In this document: positions 55,353-64,000 of the stretch, one piece after another
Layout of the letters: each line of letters starts with the position of its first letter
Position numbering within the stretch: the stretch's first letter is position 1
Source: Burkholderia sp. Bp8992
GTDB taxonomy: Bacteria; Pseudomonadota; Gammaproteobacteria; Burkholderiales; Burkholderiaceae
Length of the DNA stretch: 64,000 bases
Direction: 5' to 3'
NCBI RefSeq assembly: GCF_003853705.1
Contig: NZ_QTQI01000016.1
Location: forward strand, 62,001-126,000
Notes under the pieces: generated by a model
Told to the model about the DNA's origin: nothing
Seen by the model: only the letters and a program-made list of their open reading frames with translations
Database searches by the model: none
Program-made: the position numbers and the translations under genes

Positions 55353-55392
55353 CGTTGCGCGTGCGCACGGGTGTCTCGGTGCACGCGCAACG
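55353..55392 (+). terminator. Strong hairpin between hcp and tssJ (partial terminator or mRNA-stabilising stem)
   Basis: The arms CGTTGCGCGTGC (55353-55364) and GCACGCGCAACG (55381-55392) form a perfect 12-bp stem with a 16-base loop, 10 bases after the hcp stop codon. Only a weak pyrimidine run (TCCTTCTGTT) follows, so full termination is doubtful; an attenuator or 3'-end stabiliser is likelier. Confidence 0.6.
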
Positions 55393-55423
55393 TCCTTCTG
55401 TTGCATTCCAAGGCGAGATTTGC

Positions 55424-55927
55424 ATGCGTTCGATTCTGATTGCCACCACGCTTGCGAGCGTCGCGATGCTTGCGGCTTGTGCGAGCGGCGAACCGAAGCC
55501 CAAGGAGCCGATTCGGCTTGACCTGACGGTCACCGCGCGACCGGACGTCAATCCGGACGACCGCGGCCGGGCCGCACCGATCGTCGTTCGCATCTATGAG
55601 TTGAAGAATGACAACGCCTTCAACGCGGCCGACTTTTTCACGCTGCAGACCCGGGAAAAGACGCTATTGGGCGATGACGTCGTGAAGCGTGACGAACTGC
55701 AGCTGCGTCCCGGCGATCGCAAGACCCTCGTTCGGCGACCAGACCCTGCGACGGTCGCCATCGGCGTGATTGCGGCCTATCGCGATTTGCCGAATGCGGT
55801 GTGGCGCACGGCTTACACGATGCCGACCGCACCCGACAAGGCGTGGTACCGCTTGTTCACGCCGAAGCTGAAATTGACTGTCGATCTTGAGGCGAAGGCC
55901 GTCAAGGTCGAGGAAGCGAAGAAATGA
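55424..55927 (+). CDS. tssJ: Type VI secretion outer-membrane lipoprotein TssJ
   Basis: This is a 167-residue lipoprotein. The signal peptide ends at the lipobox LAAC (Cys19 after MRSILIATTLASVAMLAA). The mature part, with VVRIYELKNDNAFNAADFFTL, is the TssJ fold that anchors the trans-envelope complex to TssM. The tssM partner is not in this window. Confidence 0.93.
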   Translation: MRSILIATTLASVAMLAACASGEPKPKEPIRLDLTVTARPDVNPDDRGRAAPIVVRIYELKNDNAFNAADFFTLQTREKTLLGDDVVKRDELQLRPGDRKTLVRRPDPATVAIGVIAAYRDLPNAVWRTAYTMPTAPDKAWYRLFTPKLKLTVDLEAKAVKVEEAKK

Positions 55928-55958
55928 AACACGTCGCGCAACAAACCGGACGGTATGT

Positions 55959-57305
55959 ATGAGTTGGTATGCAAAGGTCGCCTGGCAGGAAGGGTTGTTT
56001 TTCCGTCCGCAACTGTTCCAGCAGCAGGATCGCTACTTCGAGAAGTACGCGCATATGCGTGCGGCCCCGCTGTCGCCGTTCTTTTTCGGCTTCGCGAGCT
56101 ATGCGCTCGACCGGGAGTCGCTGGCGCTCGGGAAGGTGATCGTCAAATCGGCCGCCGGCGTGTTCGCCGACGGCACGCCGTTCGATGCGCCGGGCAATAC
56201 ACCTCTGCCGCCACCGCTGACGATCCGGCCCGAGCACCTCGATCAGGTGATCTATCTCGCGGTGCCGGTCCGGTTACCGAACTGCGAAGAAACGACGTTC
56301 CAGAACAGCACGGATTCGCTGGCGCGCTATTTGGTGTTCGATACGGAGCTACGCGATACGAATTCGATCGGCCTTGCCCCGGAGTCCGTGCAACTGTCGA
56401 ATCTGCGCTTGCGCCTGATGCCGGAAAAGGAGTTGGGCGATGCGTGGATCGGTCTCGCACTCACGCGTGTCAAGACGATCCGTGCGGACGGCAGCATCGA
56501 GCTCGACGATACGCTGGTGCCACCTGTATCGGGTTACGGTGCGAGCGACCTGCTCGCAAGCTGGGTGACGAAGATCCACGATCTCGCGCACCTGCGTGCG
56601 AATGCGCTCGCAGCACGGCTCGCCGGCACCGACGAGACGACGGCGAGTGCGGCGACGGTTACGGACTATCTGCTGTTGCAGATTTTGAATCGCTATGAAC
56701 CGTTGCTGCAGCACATGTTGCGGGTGCCGGCTGTGTCGCCGGCCGACGTGTATGCATTGCTGATCAGCATGGCGGGCGAACTGTCGACGCATCTGCGCAC
56801 GGATACCCGTCGGCCGCTCGACACGCATCCGCCGTATCAGCACACGACGCCGCATCTGTGTCTGAAGCCGGTTGTCGACGATACGCATCGGTTGCTGAAT
56901 GCCGTGCTGGTGCGTAGCGCGCAGAGTATCGCATTCGAAGACCGTGGGCACGGGATGCGCAACGCGGTGGTCGATCCGGTCGATATGCAGGGCTTTACCG
57001 CGCTGGTGCTGGCCGTTCATGCGGCGATGCCGCCTGATCTGCTGAAGCAGCAGTTTCTGGCGCAAGCGAAGGTGGGGCCGTCGGACAAGCTGCCGAGCCT
57101 TGTGCGCAGTCACTTGCCGGGCATCGGTTTGGAGGCGCTGCCGGTGCCGCCGCGGCAGATTCCATTCAATGCGGGCTACATCTATTACGAGCTGACGCAA
57201 GGCGGGCCGCTTTGGGAGGAAGTCGTGCGGCATGGGGGCATCGCGCTGCATGTGGCGGGTGAGTTCCCGTCGTTGAGGTTGGAGCTGTGGGGCGTGCGCG
57301 CGTAA
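55959..57305 (+). CDS. tssK: Type VI secretion baseplate protein TssK
   Basis: This is a 448-residue trimeric adaptor linking the baseplate to the membrane complex. It starts MSWYAKVAWQEGLFFRPQLFQQQDRY, the invariant TssK beginning, which fixes the start at 55959. The C-terminal domain binds TssL in related systems. It lies 31 bases after tssJ. Confidence 0.94.
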   Translation: MSWYAKVAWQEGLFFRPQLFQQQDRYFEKYAHMRAAPLSPFFFGFASYALDRESLALGKVIVKSAAGVFADGTPFDAPGNTPLPPPLTIRPEHLDQVIYLAVPVRLPNCEETTFQNSTDSLARYLVFDTELRDTNSIGLAPESVQLSNLRLRLMPEKELGDAWIGLALTRVKTIRADGSIELDDTLVPPVSGYGASDLLASWVTKIHDLAHLRANALAARLAGTDETTASAATVTDYLLLQILNRYEPLLQHMLRVPAVSPADVYALLISMAGELSTHLRTDTRRPLDTHPPYQHTTPHLCLKPVVDDTHRLLNAVLVRSAQSIAFEDRGHGMRNAVVDPVDMQGFTALVLAVHAAMPPDLLKQQFLAQAKVGPSDKLPSLVRSHLPGIGLEALPVPPRQIPFNAGYIYYELTQGGPLWEEVVRHGGIALHVAGEFPSLRLELWGVRA

Positions 57306-57330
57306 GCGCGACTGAGTTAAGCGAGGATAT

Positions 57331-57417
57331 ATGTTCAAGAAGGCTGTGGTGGCGATCACGCATCTAATTTTTCTGATGATGTTGTCGGGTTGTTTTCACG
57401 TTAATGGTTGGAAATAA
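57331..57417 (+). CDS. 28-residue putative lipoprotein
   Basis: This short ORF reads MFKKAVVAITHLIFLMMLSG followed by CFHVNGWK and a TAA stop. It has a charged start, a hydrophobic core and a lipobox (L-S-G-C), so it is a plausible very small lipoprotein. GAGG lies 4 bases before the ATG. It is 25 bases from the tssK stop codon, where a tssL gene is commonly found. It could instead be the truncated front of a lost lipoprotein gene. Confidence 0.55.
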   Translation: MFKKAVVAITHLIFLMMLSGCFHVNGWK

Positions 57418-57491
57418 GGAATGCTATCCGTCATACGTCGAATAAATAACGGACGGATCAATGATCCGAGCGATTTAACGGAGATGTCGGA

Positions 57492-60029
57492 ATGGCTTTG
57501 TTTGACGCATCACGGACACTGACGATTTCCGGCGCGGCCCTGCCGATGTACGGTGATCGTCCGATCCTCACGCCGGTGAAGCTTACGGGCGGCGAAACAC
57601 TCGGCGAGTTGTTCGAGTACACGGTCGAGCTGAAAACGCCGGACGAACTCGGGTTCTCGCAGAGCATTGCCGCGAATATCGATCTCGACAAGCTGATCGG
57701 CACCGAGCTGACCGTCTCGATTCAGCTCGAAGGCGTGGGGCATTTCATTCGTGGCCTCGCCGGCAAGGCCGGAATGGCGAACATCGGCGCAGGCACGCGC
57801 GAGATCACCGGCATCGTCACCAACGCATCCATCCTGCGAGAAGATGGTCGATCGATCGTATACGCGGTCACGCTTCGACCGTGGTTCTGGCTGGCGACGA
57901 AGAACTGCGATTGCCGCATCTTCCAGGACATGTCGGTGATCGAGATCACGGATGCAGTGCTCGCGGCCTATCTGTTCCCTGTCGATAAGCGACTGACGCC
58001 GCCGCGTCCGAACAAGACCTGGCCCAAGCGGGACATCCAGCGCCAGCACTACGAAAGCGACTGGACGTTCCTGCAGCGGTTGTGGGAGGAGTGGGGCATC
58101 TTCTATTTCTTCGAGCATGACGAGGGGAAGCACCGTCTCGTGCTGTGCGATTCGATCGCTGCGCTCAAGCCGCATGGCAATGCCTATTCGACGATTCGCT
58201 ACCAGGCTCCCAATAGCCGGCGTATTGACGAGGAGCATATTCACGCGCTGTCGGTCTCGAATGCGTTGACGGCCGGCGCGGTGACCAGTGTCGATTATGA
58301 CTACAACCGGCCGCGCGCTGACCTGACGGTTGGACGAGAAGACCCGCGCAATACGGGGCTCGCCAATCAGGAACATTACGTGTGGGGCGATTATGCGCAG
58401 CCGCAGGCCGGCACGGGTGGTTTGTCAGGTGCACCGAGCGAACCGCGGACCGAGGCCGAATACCTGACACTCGTCCAGATGCAGGCGTATCGCTGTCAGG
58501 GGCTCAAGGCTTCCGGGCAGGGCAACCTGCGCGGGCTTGTTACTGGCCAGACCTTTGTGCTTTCGCACTATCCGCAGAGCGCTGCCAACTGCGAATACGC
58601 GGTTATCACCGCGAGGCTCACGATCGAGGAGGTCGGCGAGGCGTCGGGTTCCGGCCAGCGATACCACTGCGAAGCAGACTTTGTGTTGCAGCCGACCCAT
58701 GAGCCGTTCCGGCTGCCGCGCTCGATCGCGAAGCCACGTATTACCGGAGTTGAATACGCGATTGTGACGTGTCCGGAGAGTCAGGAAATCTGGACTGACG
58801 CGTACGGTCGGGTGAAGGTGCAGTTTCTGTGGGATCGGCTCGGCGACAACGATGAACGTTCGAGTTGCTGGGTACGCGTCGCCGGGGCGTGGCGTGGCGA
58901 TCAGTTCGGCGCAATCTTCCTGCCGCGCCGGGGCCATGAGGTCGAGGTTGCATTCGCGAATGGCGATCCGGATTTGCCGATCATCGTCGGCAGCGCGGTG
59001 AATGCGTTCAATATGCCGCCATTCGGCTTACCGGAGAACCAGGCGCTCGCCGGTTTTCGCAGCAAGGAGATCGGCGCTCGGCGGGCGAATACGCTGGCGT
59101 TCGATGATACGCACGGGAAGATTCAGGCACATCTCTCAAGCGATGAAGGCAGTTCTCAACTGAATCTGGGTTACATCACGCGTATCGCTGGAAATGCGGG
59201 GCGGCAAGAGGAACGCGGTCGTGGCTTCGAACTCGCGACCGGTTTGTGGGGGGTGGTCCGTTCGGCATTGGGAATGTTGGTTACCACCGAGGCACGGCCG
59301 GATGCGGAAGGGCACGTCAAAGGGATGGGTGAAACAGTTCGACGGCTGATGGAAGCACGTGACACGCACGAACGACTGGCCCAACTGGCTCAGCAGAACC
59401 ATGTGCAGGAGGTAAATAGTGATCAGAGTGAGGTCACAACCGCGTTGAATGCACAGAATGATGCACTCCGGGGCGGAGCCGAATCTGGCGGTGACCCGTT
59501 TCCAGAGTTTGCCGAGCCGCATCTGACGCTTGCTAGTCCAGCTGGCATTCAAACCACAACACCGGGTAGCACGCATGTCGCGAGCGGCGAGCATCTTGCG
59601 CTGACGACGGGTGAGCATCTTGGCATTGCCACCGGACGCTCGCTGTTTGCAACCATCAAAGAAAAATTGCGGATTTTCGTCTACGACGCCGGAATCAAGC
59701 TGATTGCGGGGGCAGGTTCAATTGACATCGAATCGCTCAAGGACACCATCAACTTGATGGCAAAAATCCGGATCAGGCAGACCGCGACGAAGATCGAAAT
59801 CTGGGCCGAAGAGGAATTATCGCTGCGTGGCGGGAAGAGTTTCATCACGCTCAATAACTCGGGCATTACCAACGGCACGCCCGGGCAGTGGCAATCCTAC
59901 GCCGCAATTCACGAAATGCCCGGGCCTCGAAGTGCATCTGAGGCTGTACCGGCCGCCGAACTCAAGGTTTGCGAAATGAGCATGGTCAAGGCAGCAGTCC
60001 AGCATGCGGCGATTGTGCCGCTCTCCTGA
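57492..60029 (+). CDS. vgrG: Type VI secretion spike protein VgrG (TssI)
   Basis: This is an 845-residue trimeric spike tip. The gp27-like and gp5-like parts cover about residues 1-530, including YESDWTFLQRLWEEWGIFYF and FLPRRGHEVEVAFANGDPDLP. A longer, less conserved stretch of about 130 residues follows, then a DUF2345 beta-helix from LTLASPAGIQTTTPG. The C-terminal tail of about 40 residues is unlike a catalytic domain and may be where the cargo docks. It is directly followed by the DUF4123 adaptor gene. Confidence 0.94.
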   Translation: MALFDASRTLTISGAALPMYGDRPILTPVKLTGGETLGELFEYTVELKTPDELGFSQSIAANIDLDKLIGTELTVSIQLEGVGHFIRGLAGKAGMANIGAGTREITGIVTNASILREDGRSIVYAVTLRPWFWLATKNCDCRIFQDMSVIEITDAVLAAYLFPVDKRLTPPRPNKTWPKRDIQRQHYESDWTFLQRLWEEWGIFYFFEHDEGKHRLVLCDSIAALKPHGNAYSTIRYQAPNSRRIDEEHIHALSVSNALTAGAVTSVDYDYNRPRADLTVGREDPRNTGLANQEHYVWGDYAQPQAGTGGLSGAPSEPRTEAEYLTLVQMQAYRCQGLKASGQGNLRGLVTGQTFVLSHYPQSAANCEYAVITARLTIEEVGEASGSGQRYHCEADFVLQPTHEPFRLPRSIAKPRITGVEYAIVTCPESQEIWTDAYGRVKVQFLWDRLGDNDERSSCWVRVAGAWRGDQFGAIFLPRRGHEVEVAFANGDPDLPIIVGSAVNAFNMPPFGLPENQALAGFRSKEIGARRANTLAFDDTHGKIQAHLSSDEGSSQLNLGYITRIAGNAGRQEERGRGFELATGLWGVVRSALGMLVTTEARPDAEGHVKGMGETVRRLMEARDTHERLAQLAQQNHVQEVNSDQSEVTTALNAQNDALRGGAESGGDPFPEFAEPHLTLASPAGIQTTTPGSTHVASGEHLALTTGEHLGIATGRSLFATIKEKLRIFVYDAGIKLIAGAGSIDIESLKDTINLMAKIRIRQTATKIEIWAEEELSLRGGKSFITLNNSGITNGTPGQWQSYAAIHEMPGPRSASEAVPAAELKVCEMSMVKAAVQHAAIVPLS

Positions 60030-60036
60030 GGGACAC

Positions 60037-60888
60037 ATGCAAAGTCGCACACTTGCCGATGCAATGTCCGCCAGTACACATCTGCTGGCCGATCGCCTCC
60101 TCATCCGGGACTGGAGGGATGATTTGCCTTGGCACGACATCGTGCCCGACTGGCTTGCAAATGAACGTCATTTGCTCCCGGTAGTACTTCACCTCGATCA
60201 CCTTGACGATATCCAGCGTGAAGAGATTACGCAGTCTCTGGAGGTTGACTCCTCCGGAATTGCATCAGCGATGTTGATTTGCAGCGACTTGAGCGTCGAG
60301 GCGCAAGCTCGTCGGTTGGCGGCGCGGGTCGCCATCACGCTGGAGGATGATTCGCGCGTTCTGCTGCGCTTTGCAGACGCCGCCGTATTCATTCATCTGC
60401 TGTGGGTATTGCCGCTTCCGCACCTCGCTGCGCTCTGTGACGGTATAAGCCGCTGGTGGGTGTCTTTCCACGGCTTATGGCATGAACTCGAGTTCACTAG
60501 CCGGCCAGAGGTCGCATGGAGCAAGCTCGACGAGGCTCGGTCGATTGCTTTGACTAACGTCGGACTCGTCAACGGCACACTCGCGACCATGCCCGAGGCC
60601 ACTGAGATGAAGCAAATGTGGCGCTTTAGTCAGGAGGTCAATCAATGGTTGTGTACCGCGCAGAGTGAGTTTGGCCTTACGGACGCGTCTGATTGCATGG
60701 CCTTTGCGCGACACGGCTGCCTCCTTGGTCGGAGTTTCACCAACCATCCGAAGTTGGTACCTCACCTTCGAGTTGCTGCCGCGACACCGGGGGCCTATGC
60801 CCAGGCGACTGAGTCGTTTCCTGAAAATGAGTGGAGCAACGTAATCGCGGACATTGAACGGATTGATCGAGAACGGGAGGTATCGTGA
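60037..60888 (+). CDS. DUF4123 family T6SS effector adaptor (chaperone)
   Basis: This is a 283-residue protein with a DUF4123 domain in its first half (VLLRFADAAVFIHLLWVLP, GISRWWVSFHGLWHELE). Such proteins load a specific effector on a cognate VgrG. GAGGG lies 5 bases before the ATG at 60037, which is only 7 bases after the vgrG stop codon, and the gene overlaps the next one by 4 bases (GTGA). The order vgrG-adaptor-effector supports the role directly. Confidence 0.87.
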   Translation: MQSRTLADAMSASTHLLADRLLIRDWRDDLPWHDIVPDWLANERHLLPVVLHLDHLDDIQREEITQSLEVDSSGIASAMLICSDLSVEAQARRLAARVAITLEDDSRVLLRFADAAVFIHLLWVLPLPHLAALCDGISRWWVSFHGLWHELEFTSRPEVAWSKLDEARSIALTNVGLVNGTLATMPEATEMKQMWRFSQEVNQWLCTAQSEFGLTDASDCMAFARHGCLLGRSFTNHPKLVPHLRVAAATPGAYAQATESFPENEWSNVIADIERIDREREVS

Positions 60889-63440
60889 CCAACGCAAACT
60901 CTTCTTTAACTGCACTGGCCAAGGCGAAGGCGACTGCGCTCGGCGATTGCGAGTTTTGTGAGAAAAAGGGGTTAGCGATCCTCCCGGTTCGGGCAGCAAT
61001 CATGCACCCGGATTCAGGTGGGCCGACGCTGCCGGCCGACCTTCAGCCTGCTGACGGCGATGGGGGTAAGAAGATTCCCTTGAGAGGGGCCGCCGCCTAT
61101 ACAGGTCGGACATTGCGCAATGGCTTTCTGTACGTGTACGACGAACGAGGGATGTGGGAGAAGTACTGGATCACCCCACTCGGATATCTGATGAAGGTAC
61201 CGGTTGGTGTGCCATTGAACGGTGCTTACGTGGAGGGCAGGGAGCCATGCAACAAAACGGGGCACCGGGAAATTGCGGCTTGCATTACCGTAAAAAAACC
61301 AAAGAGCGCAGGAAGGATATGGGTCGGCTATTCCGTCGCCGAATGGACGCCACGAGTGCTTCAACTCAATCAGGACGAGGCGTATCGAAGCCGCCATATG
61401 CGCGTATTCGATGTGAAGAAGTGGATGGAAAGTCGCAAGGCGCCTCACGCACGAGCGTTGGACAACGTAGCGTCGATCGTGGCGGAGTATTCGCCGAAGG
61501 TGAAGGTTGAAACGTTCGCATTCTCGCCCTATGGGTTCAATTCCTGGGCGTCGACTACCGACGGATTGTTACACGCCGCCGCGTCATTGGGACCGCAACC
61601 CGGGGCCATGCTGATTATTGACGACCCGGCTGGGATCGCCGCGGAAATCGGCGCCAGAACCGTCGAGCTTCACGAAGGATTCATGGCCGTTGCCGACCGC
61701 TCCCGAAAACTAAGCGTCTCTACCGCGATTCTGAGCCTGCAGGCTGCGGTCGCTGATCGTGCGGAGATGAATGAGATCGTCGCAGGCGACGAGCTGGAGC
61801 AAGACGGACATTACGTTCCCGATGGGCTCGGGCGGATGACCTACGTAGCTAATCCTCCGAAGCTTCCTGCGACCACCGCCGCGGACTTGGGTAATGCCTC
61901 GTCGAAATCCTGGACGAAATATGCACGGGACTACGACGAACCTGCGCGGGCGCAATGGCAAAACGAGTTCAATCAGGAATATGGTCGGTTCAGCGACCAG
62001 ACATTGCATCCGTTGGCGGTGTCTCATGTCCAGTGGATGGCAAGCAACCAGATGCGGAACCATCTGGACTGCACGCACGATAGCGCCTCCGCGGAAGTCG
62101 GGCTTGTCTATGCTCGTGTTCTCACCGCATGTATCCAAGGCACGGAACAATTCAAGCCTTGCGCACGGTTATACGAACGCTGGTTGAGCGGCGTGATCTC
62201 CGATGACAAGAATCTTGTGCTTCGCGGCGTTGTCCTGAATCTCGAGAGCAACAAGAAGATATTTTCGGAAAGCCTCAAGCCGGATGTCACGTGGAAGACG
62301 GTCGGCTGGGACAGCCTGATGCTGGCGTTCAACAACTCCATTGACGGCGTGGCCAAGCAGGCTCCCGAAGTGATCGGGAAGTTACTGGCTTCGCTCGGCG
62401 GATCGATCACCCAAGCATTGCAAAGCTCAGTAGACGGGCCGGTCCGACATGCCCTCGTTGCGTGCGGCGTTGTCAGCGGCCGGCCGGTCGTGCGGGTCGA
62501 GTTGACCGGCCCGTATAAAGCATACCGGGCGTCGCTCATTCGCCAACTCCTGAAATCCTCCGGCATCAAGAAAGCGAGTGAAAACGCGATCCAGCGAGAG
62601 GTGTCGCTCGCGTTGCGCCGCCTTCAGATTCGAGGAGAGCCGATGAGCACGGTTGTCCAGTCGAAATTTCTTGTGATGATCGACGAAGAGACGATCAAAG
62701 GCATGCCGAAAGGGTTGAGCAAGAGTGAACAGGCCAAATGGCTTGCGAACTCGCTTCGTTCCGCAGAGGAGATCGAGCGGTTGAATCTATCGGCATGGCG
62801 GGAGCGGATCAATGTGTCGCAAAGGGTTGCAACGGCAGGCAAGGCAATACCGTTTCTCGGCAACGTGCTGGCGGGGCTGTTTCAGTGGGCTGCCTATCAA
62901 AAGGTATCGATGGATCTGGTGAACTCGATGAAGGGCGACAGGCTGGAGAGTCAGTTCAGGTTGGGAAGTGCAGTGATTGCGTTGGGTTCCACGGCGGCAG
63001 ACACCATAGCCAGAGCTGCTGGCAATTTGGCCGAGACGACTTTGTTGAAGGGGCGGGCGGCGGCGTTGGGGGTGGTTGGGAAGATATTTGGATACTTATC
63101 AAAGTCACTTGGAATTTTTGCCGCTGGAATTAACGCATTTTGGGACGGGAAAAATGCCGTTGAGGCCATTCAACAAAGAAATTATCCGTTGGGTTTGGCG
63201 TTGAGCGTGTCCGCAGTCTCTGGTCTTATTGTGGCATTCATGTTAGCCGCTGAATCTGTAATTGGAGTGATTGTCGCAACTTTGTTTTTCATTGGTGCCG
63301 GCGTGAGCACTACATTTCTGCAGGATGACAAGATGGAAAAGTGGTTGAAGCGTTGCTACTGGGGCACACTGGATGCGAAGGATCGCTATAAGAATTCTGA
63401 AGAGGAATTGGGCGAACTAACGACGGTAGCCGGGGCTTGA
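60885..63440 (+). CDS. Candidate T6SS effector, VasX-like with MIX-type motif and C-terminal membrane helices
   Basis: This is an 851-residue protein that starts with GTG overlapping the adaptor stop codon. Residues 22-36 (CEFCEKKGLAILPVR) match the N-terminal region of VasX toxins. LRNGFLYVY near residues 76-84 fits the MIX consensus hRxGhhYhh, and FAFSPYGFNSWAS near 208 is a possible second MIX element. The middle is soluble, and the last 200 residues hold three or four hydrophobic helical segments (about 650-670, 725-750, 766-815). VasX kills by making membrane pores; a similar action is inferred here. The sequence becomes AT-richer towards the 3' end, which suggests acquisition. Confidence 0.8.
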   Translation: MTNANSSLTALAKAKATALGDCEFCEKKGLAILPVRAAIMHPDSGGPTLPADLQPADGDGGKKIPLRGAAAYTGRTLRNGFLYVYDERGMWEKYWITPLGYLMKVPVGVPLNGAYVEGREPCNKTGHREIAACITVKKPKSAGRIWVGYSVAEWTPRVLQLNQDEAYRSRHMRVFDVKKWMESRKAPHARALDNVASIVAEYSPKVKVETFAFSPYGFNSWASTTDGLLHAAASLGPQPGAMLIIDDPAGIAAEIGARTVELHEGFMAVADRSRKLSVSTAILSLQAAVADRAEMNEIVAGDELEQDGHYVPDGLGRMTYVANPPKLPATTAADLGNASSKSWTKYARDYDEPARAQWQNEFNQEYGRFSDQTLHPLAVSHVQWMASNQMRNHLDCTHDSASAEVGLVYARVLTACIQGTEQFKPCARLYERWLSGVISDDKNLVLRGVVLNLESNKKIFSESLKPDVTWKTVGWDSLMLAFNNSIDGVAKQAPEVIGKLLASLGGSITQALQSSVDGPVRHALVACGVVSGRPVVRVELTGPYKAYRASLIRQLLKSSGIKKASENAIQREVSLALRRLQIRGEPMSTVVQSKFLVMIDEETIKGMPKGLSKSEQAKWLANSLRSAEEIERLNLSAWRERINVSQRVATAGKAIPFLGNVLAGLFQWAAYQKVSMDLVNSMKGDRLESQFRLGSAVIALGSTAADTIARAAGNLAETTLLKGRAAALGVVGKIFGYLSKSLGIFAAGINAFWDGKNAVEAIQQRNYPLGLALSVSAVSGLIVAFMLAAESVIGVIVATLFFIGAGVSTTFLQDDKMEKWLKRCYWGTLDAKDRYKNSEEELGELTTVAGA

Positions 63441-63441
63441 T

Positions 63442-64000
63442 ATGGACTACACAGGACTCTATGCAAAAAAATACCGCACAAGTCGAAAGTTGACCGGTGA
63501 GGAGATATCGAATCAATTTCATCAGAAGGTGCGGCTCGATATTTCACCGTTTTATAACATATCAGTTGTCGAAATGAACTCGACGTATCTGGAGTGCGTT
63601 GATCGCTGGTTTATATATCGAGGAACGATGGCGGCGTTTTGCTTGATTGGCGTGGCAATCCCGGTTTTTGCTTTTTTTGTTCCGCTTTTCGCTGCAATTG
63701 GCCTGGAATTTATTTCTCTTTCTATCTTTCTTGCGGTGTGGATTCCGTACTGGATGTTTATGGCGTGGATGTTGTCAAAGGAGATGTTCTCTTGGACGTA
63801 TTTTCCGATTAGGTTTAACTATAAAAATAAACTGATTTATGTATTTCGGAGAAATGGGACGGTTTTGATTACCAAATGGGACGATATATTCTTCACCCTC
63901 GGGCGTTGCGGGCATATGGTGGGTCGGCAAAACTGGGATATCCGTGGTCATGTGCTCGATAAGGACGGAGAAACTGTCTTGGAGACATTTGCTTTACCTG
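63442..64000 (+). CDS. DUF6708-like membrane protein, possible immunity protein, cut by the window edge
   Basis: The ATG at 63442 follows the effector stop codon by one base. The readable 186 residues begin MDYTGLYAKKYRTSRKLTGE and include YNISVVEMNSTYLECVDRW, a segment I associate with DUF6708 proteins found beside VasX-type effectors. Two strong helices follow (AFCLIGVAIPVFAFF and LSIFLAVWIPYWMFMAW), then a soluble domain that runs off the edge. A membrane protein just after a pore-forming toxin gene is typical of an immunity partner. The base composition is clearly AT-rich. Both the family name and the role are provisional. Confidence 0.65.
   Translation, partial: MDYTGLYAKKYRTSRKLTGEEISNQFHQKVRLDISPFYNISVVEMNSTYLECVDRWFIYRGTMAAFCLIGVAIPVFAFFVPLFAAIGLEFISLSIFLAVWIPYWMFMAWMLSKEMFSWTYFPIRFNYKNKLIYVFRRNGTVLITKWDDIFFTLGRCGHMVGRQNWDIRGHVLDKDGETVLETFALP

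Noticed and set aside
43269-64000. Reading the absence of tssL and tssM as a broken secretion system
   Set aside because: The window ends inside the cargo block, so the missing genes may simply lie beyond 64000.

Overview
The window looks like a piece of a Burkholderia (cepacia-complex-like) genome. It is very GC-rich, its proteins read as beta-proteobacterial, and it is dominated by LysR, AraC and IclR regulators, sugar-acid catabolism and a type VI secretion system (T6SS). That mix fits a secondary replicon, although no replication gene is present to prove it. No tRNA, rRNA, CRISPR array, IS element or phage gene was seen.

Layout. 1-5038 (minus): a sugar/polyol ABC importer (binding protein, two permeases, ATPase cut by the left edge) with a sorbitol/xylitol-type dehydrogenase inside the operon. 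5256-11848 (minus): a six-gene sugar-acid operon (PdxA2-like dehydrogenase, rhamnonate-dehydratase-like enolase, DapA-like aldolase, MFS permease, beta-propeller protein, lactonase-type amidohydrolase). A divergent LysR gene and a second MFS permease follow, and the two promoter regions share a candidate operator; a 9-bp tandem repeat lies between those two genes. 14641-18012: a membrane protein, a BaeSR-like two-component system and two tiny conserved proteins. 18188-23764 (plus): histidine phosphatase, APH-like kinase, two SDRs, an acyl-CoA dehydrogenase and a LysR regulator, probably acyl-CoA/fatty-acid related. 23808-27906: a J-domain-like protein, a DUF4148 protein and DNA polymerase II. 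28390-29394: small ORFs around an extra rpsU. 29445-31695: kdgT and kdgR, divergent. 31779-43135: an SH3-like secreted protein, an EAL phosphodiesterase, an AraC/sterol-desaturase divergent pair, a frameshifted alanyl-tRNA editing gene, a degenerate HAD protein, a type II NADH dehydrogenase with a divergent LysR gene, and an AraC/NmrA pair.

43269-64000 is the T6SS. The leftward arm is tagK-tagJ-tssE-tssF-tssG-tssA. The rightward arm is tssH(clpV)-tssB-tssC-hcp-tssJ-tssK, then a 28-residue lipoprotein ORF, vgrG, a DUF4123 adaptor, an 851-residue VasX-like effector candidate with a MIX-type motif and C-terminal membrane helices, and a truncated DUF6708-like membrane protein that may be its immunity partner. 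tssL and tssM are not in the window and are expected to the right. The two arms diverge from a 540-bp AT-rich region with a perfect 14-bp inverted repeat and a good sigma-70-type promoter.

The most interesting material is the vgrG/adaptor/effector/immunity block and several regulatory sites read directly from the sequence: a 21-bp-phased direct repeat before the AraC gene, paired palindromes between kdgT and kdgR, a shared LysR-type motif, and an orphan terminator that may end a small RNA.
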